Source: Haplosporangium gracile (taxonomy: Eukaryota > Mortierellomycota > Mortierellomycetes > Mortierellales > Mortierellaceae). Taken from it: DNA of 11,046 bases. Made by a program: the position numbers and the translations under genes. Within the stretch, counting starts at the first letter, position 1. The number at the start of each line of letters is the position of its first letter. Positions 7,202 through 11,046 of this stretch are shown here, piece after piece. Under the pieces are notes generated by a model, which searched no databases, was not told the DNA's origin, and was given only the letters and a program-made list of their open reading frames with translations. Location: contig JAAAUF010000826.1 of NCBI GenBank assembly GCA_015499985.1, positions 5,654-16,699 on the forward strand. The letters run 5' to 3'.

Positions 7202-9843
7202 ATGGATGAGACTCAATCGTTTCGTCTTTCTGGTGCAACCGATGTAAAAAACATTGGCGTGGATATTGTCAATGGGCAGAATGTGATCTACTGGGAAGAC
7301 ATCGAGCAAGTGTTTCCAAGAGTTGGGTACATCTGCAACGGCAGTTCTGTAGTCAAGTTGGTTAGAGATTCGAATCAAATCAGGTAGCGTACGATTATGC
7401 AAGTGCAACACATGTATGAAACGCGACAACGAAGTACAGTTAGGCTGACCAAGCAAGGTGCATGATTTGTCCTTATAGAATTGTGCCTCACTGCATCAAG
7501 CACTACCCGGGTGTAATCTTGGATGTTATCTTGTCCACCACTGACGAGCATGTTCCTGTTGACTCTTTTATGGCAGCTTCAAGCCTGACTTCGACCTACG
7601 GTCGAGCCAATACTCCCACCCATGCTCCAATCGATTCCCACGGTCCTGACGCTATCATTAATGACCTTAACGTCAACCCTCCAGCGAGCTCTACTGCGAC
7701 ACTTGCTAAGTCTGTTTCTGGCCTTGCCATTGCCACGGAGCCTTTCACTGACCTTTCGTCCGCCGAGCCACACCAAGCAACCATGATCAGAGGAAACATC
7801 ACTCATATCCACAGCCAGCTCATTTCTGCGGCCATGGCCATTGAACAAGCCCGCCAGTTTGGAAAGCCATTGACCTCTGAAGCGCTCTCATCGCCGATTG
7901 CCTCAAAGTTGACTCCGGCATCAATGGCCAAATCTAGGTTCGAGAGAACAGTCATTCACAAGCTAGATGGACTTTACGACCAAGGCGTTATGACTCAGCA
8001 GATTGCCCGGGAGGTTTGGAAGTTGCAAAAGCAGATGAACGACCGATTGATTTTGATCCAGAGCAAGACCGAGGCCATCTTGATGCAGCAGTTGGAGCTG
8101 ACCGAGTATCCGATTCCTCGGTTGTTTATTGTCCTGCCAGAAGAACCGATAAAATACGATCCTGGCAACTGGTTCAGAGCCAAGTTTCGACTGCACTTCA
8201 TTTGTGAGTGCGGTAAGCATACCGAGGCCAACAACAGCAAGGTTCCACATCACCTCCACCTAACAAATCACAAAGGATATCTTATCCGCGAGCCAACCGA
8301 GTTCTTCAAGAAATATGGTCCGTTCCTTTTGTTGATGCTTGAGCTGATCAAGTTTGGCACAAGTATCGCCGGCCATGTTGTGCCTACCTTGGCTAGTCTT
8401 AAGGTTATTGAGCTGGCTGACTCTGTCAAACAGTCTGTCGAGTTGGTTACGGCTAAGATCGATTACTCGCTCGAATGCATCGATAAACAATTGGCCAAAG
8501 TCCAAGCATCATCTCCAGGGGATTCCGCCGACACTGAGCCTCGAGCAGCAATGACGCAACAAGACTTGACCAACTATTTGAGCGGTGTCGAGGGCCTAGA
8601 AGGTGTTGAGTTACGCCAGTTGGGATCATTCTTGAAGGCGTCGGAGGAGGAGAACCTCCTTGGCAACCTTTATCGAATGACAACCCCGGAGGGTCATGTC
8701 AAATGGGTCTGCCGCCATCACTACCGTGCCAGCTATCAAGAGAAGTACACCCAGAAGCTTCGCGATGTGGTCAAGCTGGCCAATGGAGAATATGATGAGC
8801 AGCTAGGGAGGATCGAAATTGTGTTGAGGTCCAGTTTTGCCGCTGCCGAGTTTTACAATACCGTCAGCAAAGCCAACGGTGTCCTCGAACTCACGATGGA
8901 TTGGAACTGGGAGTGCACAAGAAGCGATCTTGAAGATTTAGAGAATGCACTCAAGGAGTCAACAGTATCGATTCTTCGACTTGATCTCAAACGATTCCGA
9001 ACGAGCCTCGGCAGCAAACTATTATCGACATCTACGCACTATGACGTCATTTCCCGTATCAGGGATCTTTCTAATATGAAAGTACTTCATATTCGTCTTT
9101 CAAAGGACCTTCTCAAGGTTCTCGGGCTTCCACAAGATAAGTCGAGTCGTGCTTGCAAGATGTCCTGCGAGCTGGCACCTGGATCGATAGGAGGAAAGGG
9201 ATTTGGAATACTAGTAGAGGCGCTGAAGACCAACTCGACTCTCATCATTTTGAACTTGAGGAGTAACTCGATCAGAGACAACGGAACCAAGGTGTTGGCT
9301 GAGGCACTCAAGACCAACTCGGCCCTGACCACTTTGGACTTGTCCATCAACTCGATCTCATCCGATGGGGCCAAGGCGCTGGCTGAGGCACTCAAGGCTA
9401 ACTCAGCCCTGACCACTTTGGACTTGTTCCTCAACTCGATCGGAGACGACGGAGCCAAGGTGCTGGCTGAGGCACTCAGGATCAACTCGGCCCTGACCAC
9501 TTTGGCCTTAAGGAGCAACTCAATCGGAGACGACGGAACCAAGGCGCTGGCTGAGGCACTCAAGATCAACTCGGCCCTGACCACTTTGGACTTGACCTTC
9601 AACTCGATCGGATCCGATGGGGCCAAGGCGCTGGCTGAGGCACTCAAGACCAACTCGGCCCTGACGACTTTGGACTTGGGCGACAACTCAATCGGAGACG
9701 ACGGAGCCAAGGCGCTGGCTGAGGCACTCAAGTCCAACTCGGCCCTGACTACTTTGAGCTTGTCCATCAACCCGATCGGAGACGACGGAGTTAAGGCGCT
9801 GGCTGAGGTTCCCAAAGCTGGTACCATCGATATTTACTATTGA
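7202..9843 (+). CDS. NLR-like LRR protein with N-terminal module (two exons)
   Basis: Exons 7202-7383 and 7479-9843 encode 848 residues. The start follows a CT-rich leader and ACGAACA. Residues 7-77 form a module shared with the Sel1 pseudogene (W31, F38, V50-V51, then PGVILDV at 71-77). Residues about 80-165 are Ser/Thr/Ala/Pro-rich linker; about 210-265 is helical and probably coiled. Residues about 271-400 form a compact block with PRLFIVLPEE, FRLHFICECG, H-x-GY and EFFKKYGPF followed by a hydrophobic, Gly-containing stretch. GHVKWVC lies near 466. Seven 28-residue RNase-inhibitor-type LRRs (630-825) and a broken eighth end the protein. I see no P-loop, NACHT or kinase motif, so it is LRR-receptor-like, not a canonical NLR. 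Likely intracellular, since no signal peptide is seen. A recognition or scaffold role is inferred from LRRs only. Confidence 0.88.
7384..7478 (+). other. intron of the LRR gene
   Basis: This 95-base intron has donor GTAGCG, branch site GCTGAC (7444-7449) and acceptor TTATAG. It is phase 2, splitting codon 61 (AG|A). Splicing removes the in-frame TAG that otherwise ends exon 1 at 7387 and joins SNQIR directly to IVPHCIKHYPGVILDV, restoring the module also found in the Sel1 pseudogene. Confidence 0.85.
9184..9840 (+). repeat. 84-bp tandem repeats encoding LRRs
   Basis: Seven consecutive 84-bp units plus a 69-bp degenerate eighth encode the LRRs. The unit encodes approximately SIGDDGAKALAEALKxNSAL then TTLxLxxN. 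Scaffold codons are almost the same from unit to unit (for example GGCCCTGACCACTTTGGA recurs), while the LxLxxN positions differ. The first unit (9184-9267) is the most divergent full unit. Because of the repetition one antisense frame is also open across the whole array. Confidence 0.92.
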
Positions 9844-9864
9844 AGTGCCCTTAAGTAAATATGT

Positions 9865-9870
9865 AATAAA
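9865..9870 (+). terminator. polyadenylation signal AATAAA
   Basis: AATAAA lies 22 bases after the LRR gene stop codon, in AT-rich sequence. Confidence 0.55.
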
Positions 9871-9913
9871 ACTACTGTACTTGGTAATGAACAAAGTATC
9901 AACAACGCGGCCT

Positions 9914-9942
9914 CGACACCGAAAGATCAATAAGCAACGTCG
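9914..9942 (-). pseudogene. possible short 28S rRNA remnant
   Basis: CGACACCGAAAGATCAATAAGC followed by AACGTCG matches the conserved 28S stretch around AAAAAGCAACGTCG, with three differences in 29 bases by eye. It has the same orientation as the two longer 28S relics and lies about 110 bases from the end of copy 2. It is short enough that chance cannot be excluded. Confidence 0.3.
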
Positions 9943-10049
9943 GAGATCACTTGAAGTATGTGTTGAAAACCCCTTAAGTATTTGAGCGAAAGGAAACGAT
10001 ATGAAAAAGAAAGGAAGATGTTGTTCTTTCGAACGCATCTATAGAATAA

Positions 10050-10600
10050 TGGGCTTAATCTCAGCAGATCGTAGAAACAAGGCTACTCTACTGCCTATAA
10101 TACTACGTTCAATTAAAGTCGTCTGAAATGGATTTATCAGTTCCAATATTTGAAATTAACATTAGCAGGAACCTCACAAAGTCTTTCCGCTCTGCAAGAT
10201 CGACCCATTGTAGTATGATTCTGGACCATAGGTCTATTCGTATTCAACTAAAATGGCCAAGACGGTAATCGTCGCGTTCTAGCACAGGTTCTGACTTGGA
10301 GGCATTCAGCCATAACCCAACGGATGATAGCTTCAGGCCATTGCTTGCTCATGTAGCCCCGAATGCCACTTATCCGTGTGAACGATTCCTCTCGTACCAA
10401 GTTCAGTTACTATTGCAACAACATTTCATCAGTAAGGTAAAACTAACCTGTCTTACGGCGGTCTTAATCCCAGTTCTTATTCCCCATGAGTGGATGAATA
10501 ATCCAACGCTTACTGGATTCTGCTTCAGTATGATAGGAGAAGCCGCCCTCGAAGGATCATAAAGCAACGTCGCTATGAACGCTTGGTTGCCACAAGCTAG
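10050..10600 (-). pseudogene. 28S rRNA 3'-end relic, copy 2 (degenerate)
   Basis: On the minus strand this runs from the same conserved region as copy 1 (GGCAACC/CTTGTGG near 10585) to the 3' end of 28S rRNA: the stretch CAGTAGAGTAGCCTTG, CGATCTGCTGAGATTAAGCCC is recognisable at 10051-10093. The part between about 10100 and 10260 is strongly diverged, while 10265-10583 is about 97% identical to copy 1 by eye, with a 212-bp identical core. It keeps the sarcin-ricin GAGA loop but has the same non-canonical bases as copy 1. No ITS2 or 5.8S sequence follows, and the surroundings are not rDNA. Confidence 0.85.
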
Positions 10601-10899
10601 TAGAAGCGTTTCTTACAAAGCACTCGTGGACTTGGATTAATCGCTAATTTCCCCCCTTTCAAGACTATAGTTGACGCGTTTAATTGATTGATGTACTACA
10701 CTCATGCGTCAAACTGTCATTATAAATATACTATGTCTGGAAAATAACTGCGGATCACTCTGCTCCAAATTCATATGTTTGTGAGCGTCATTCTCGCCCT
10801 GCCCTTGATACTCTTTTTGTTTTCTCTCTGGATTTGATGCTGCGCTTTCTGGCCTTGATCCCTCGTGTTGCCTGCCTTTTAATCCTTCTTTTTTTAGAT
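10601..10899. other. intergenic sequence without a gene
   Basis: Short frames only. From about 10785 the plus strand becomes pyrimidine-rich; the minus-strand frame 10993-10709 is Lys/Glu/Arg-rich low complexity produced by this bias, not a convincing protein. Confidence 0.5.
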
Positions 10900-10953
10900 C
10901 CTTTCTCTCTCTGCCCTCCTTTCTCTCTCTACCCTCCTTTCTCTGCTCTTGAT
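10900..10953. repeat. 18-bp pyrimidine tandem repeat, three units
   Basis: Units at 10900-10917, 10918-10935 and 10936-10953 follow CCTTTCTCTCTCTGCCCT; the second has one change and the third diverges in its second half. Looser CT-rich sequence continues to the end of the window. Confidence 0.7.
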
Positions 10954-11046
10954 CCTTTTTACGCCCCTGCTTAGTCTGCTTTGTTTTTCTCACGCCCCTC
11001 CTTTGGTCTCTCTCTTGATGTCCTCACTCTCTGCCCTTGGTCCTTC

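Noticed and set aside
6648..7238. 196-codon minus-strand frame upstream of the LRR gene
   Set aside because: It runs through the poly-G tract and the CT-rich leader, has low-complexity Gly/Cys segments and no recognisable domain.
9087..9827. 246-codon minus-strand frame rich in Ser/Ala across the LRR array
   Set aside because: It is antisense to the LRR repeats; the 84-bp periodicity keeps it free of stops. It has no independent start context or motif.
10709..10993. Lys/Glu/Arg-rich minus-strand frame of 94 codons
   Set aside because: It is produced by pyrimidine-rich simple repeats on the plus strand.

Overview
The window looks like nuclear DNA of a filamentous fungus, most probably an early-diverging lineage such as Mortierellomycotina. 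This is inferred from short introns with a CTGAC branch site, CT-rich 5' leaders, AATAAA signals just after stop codons, small secreted Cys-rich proteins, and large Sel1 and LRR proteins of a style I associate with Mortierella-like genomes. No database search was possible.

Layout. (1) 367-1042: an intact gene for a 158-residue secreted, probably GPI-anchored 8-Cys protein. (2) 1098-3007, minus strand: a decayed Sel1-repeat gene with ten repeats, five premature stops, one frame change and a damaged splice donor. A second relic of its N-terminal module lies just upstream, at 3274-3540. (3) 3541-4925: mostly non-coding, with a 10-bp inverted repeat next to a tRNA-type A box. (4) 5014-5490: a paralogue of the first gene, also exactly 158 residues, with nearly the same Cys spacing. 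(5) 5520-6283: no confident gene, with one unidentified minus-strand reading frame at 6044-6262. (6) 6284-6633: a minus-strand relic of the 3' part of 28S rRNA. (7) 7202-9843: a two-exon gene for an 848-residue protein with an N-terminal module, a conserved-looking central region and seven near-identical 28-residue LRRs. (8) 9914-11046: a tiny 28S-like piece, a longer 28S relic reaching the 3' end of the rRNA, then pyrimidine-rich simple sequence.

The main result is that the Sel1 pseudogene and the LRR gene share an N-terminal module of about 71 residues. It aligns without gaps and is interrupted by a phase-2 intron at the same codon. This suggests a modular family in which one head domain is joined to different repeat solenoids. 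The LRR gene is also flanked by direct 28S-derived repeats that share a 212-bp identical core and could recombine. The two Cys-rich proteins resemble CFEM proteins in cysteine order but have wider spacing. No operon-like organisation is present; genes 1 and 2 are paralogues about 4.5 kb apart.
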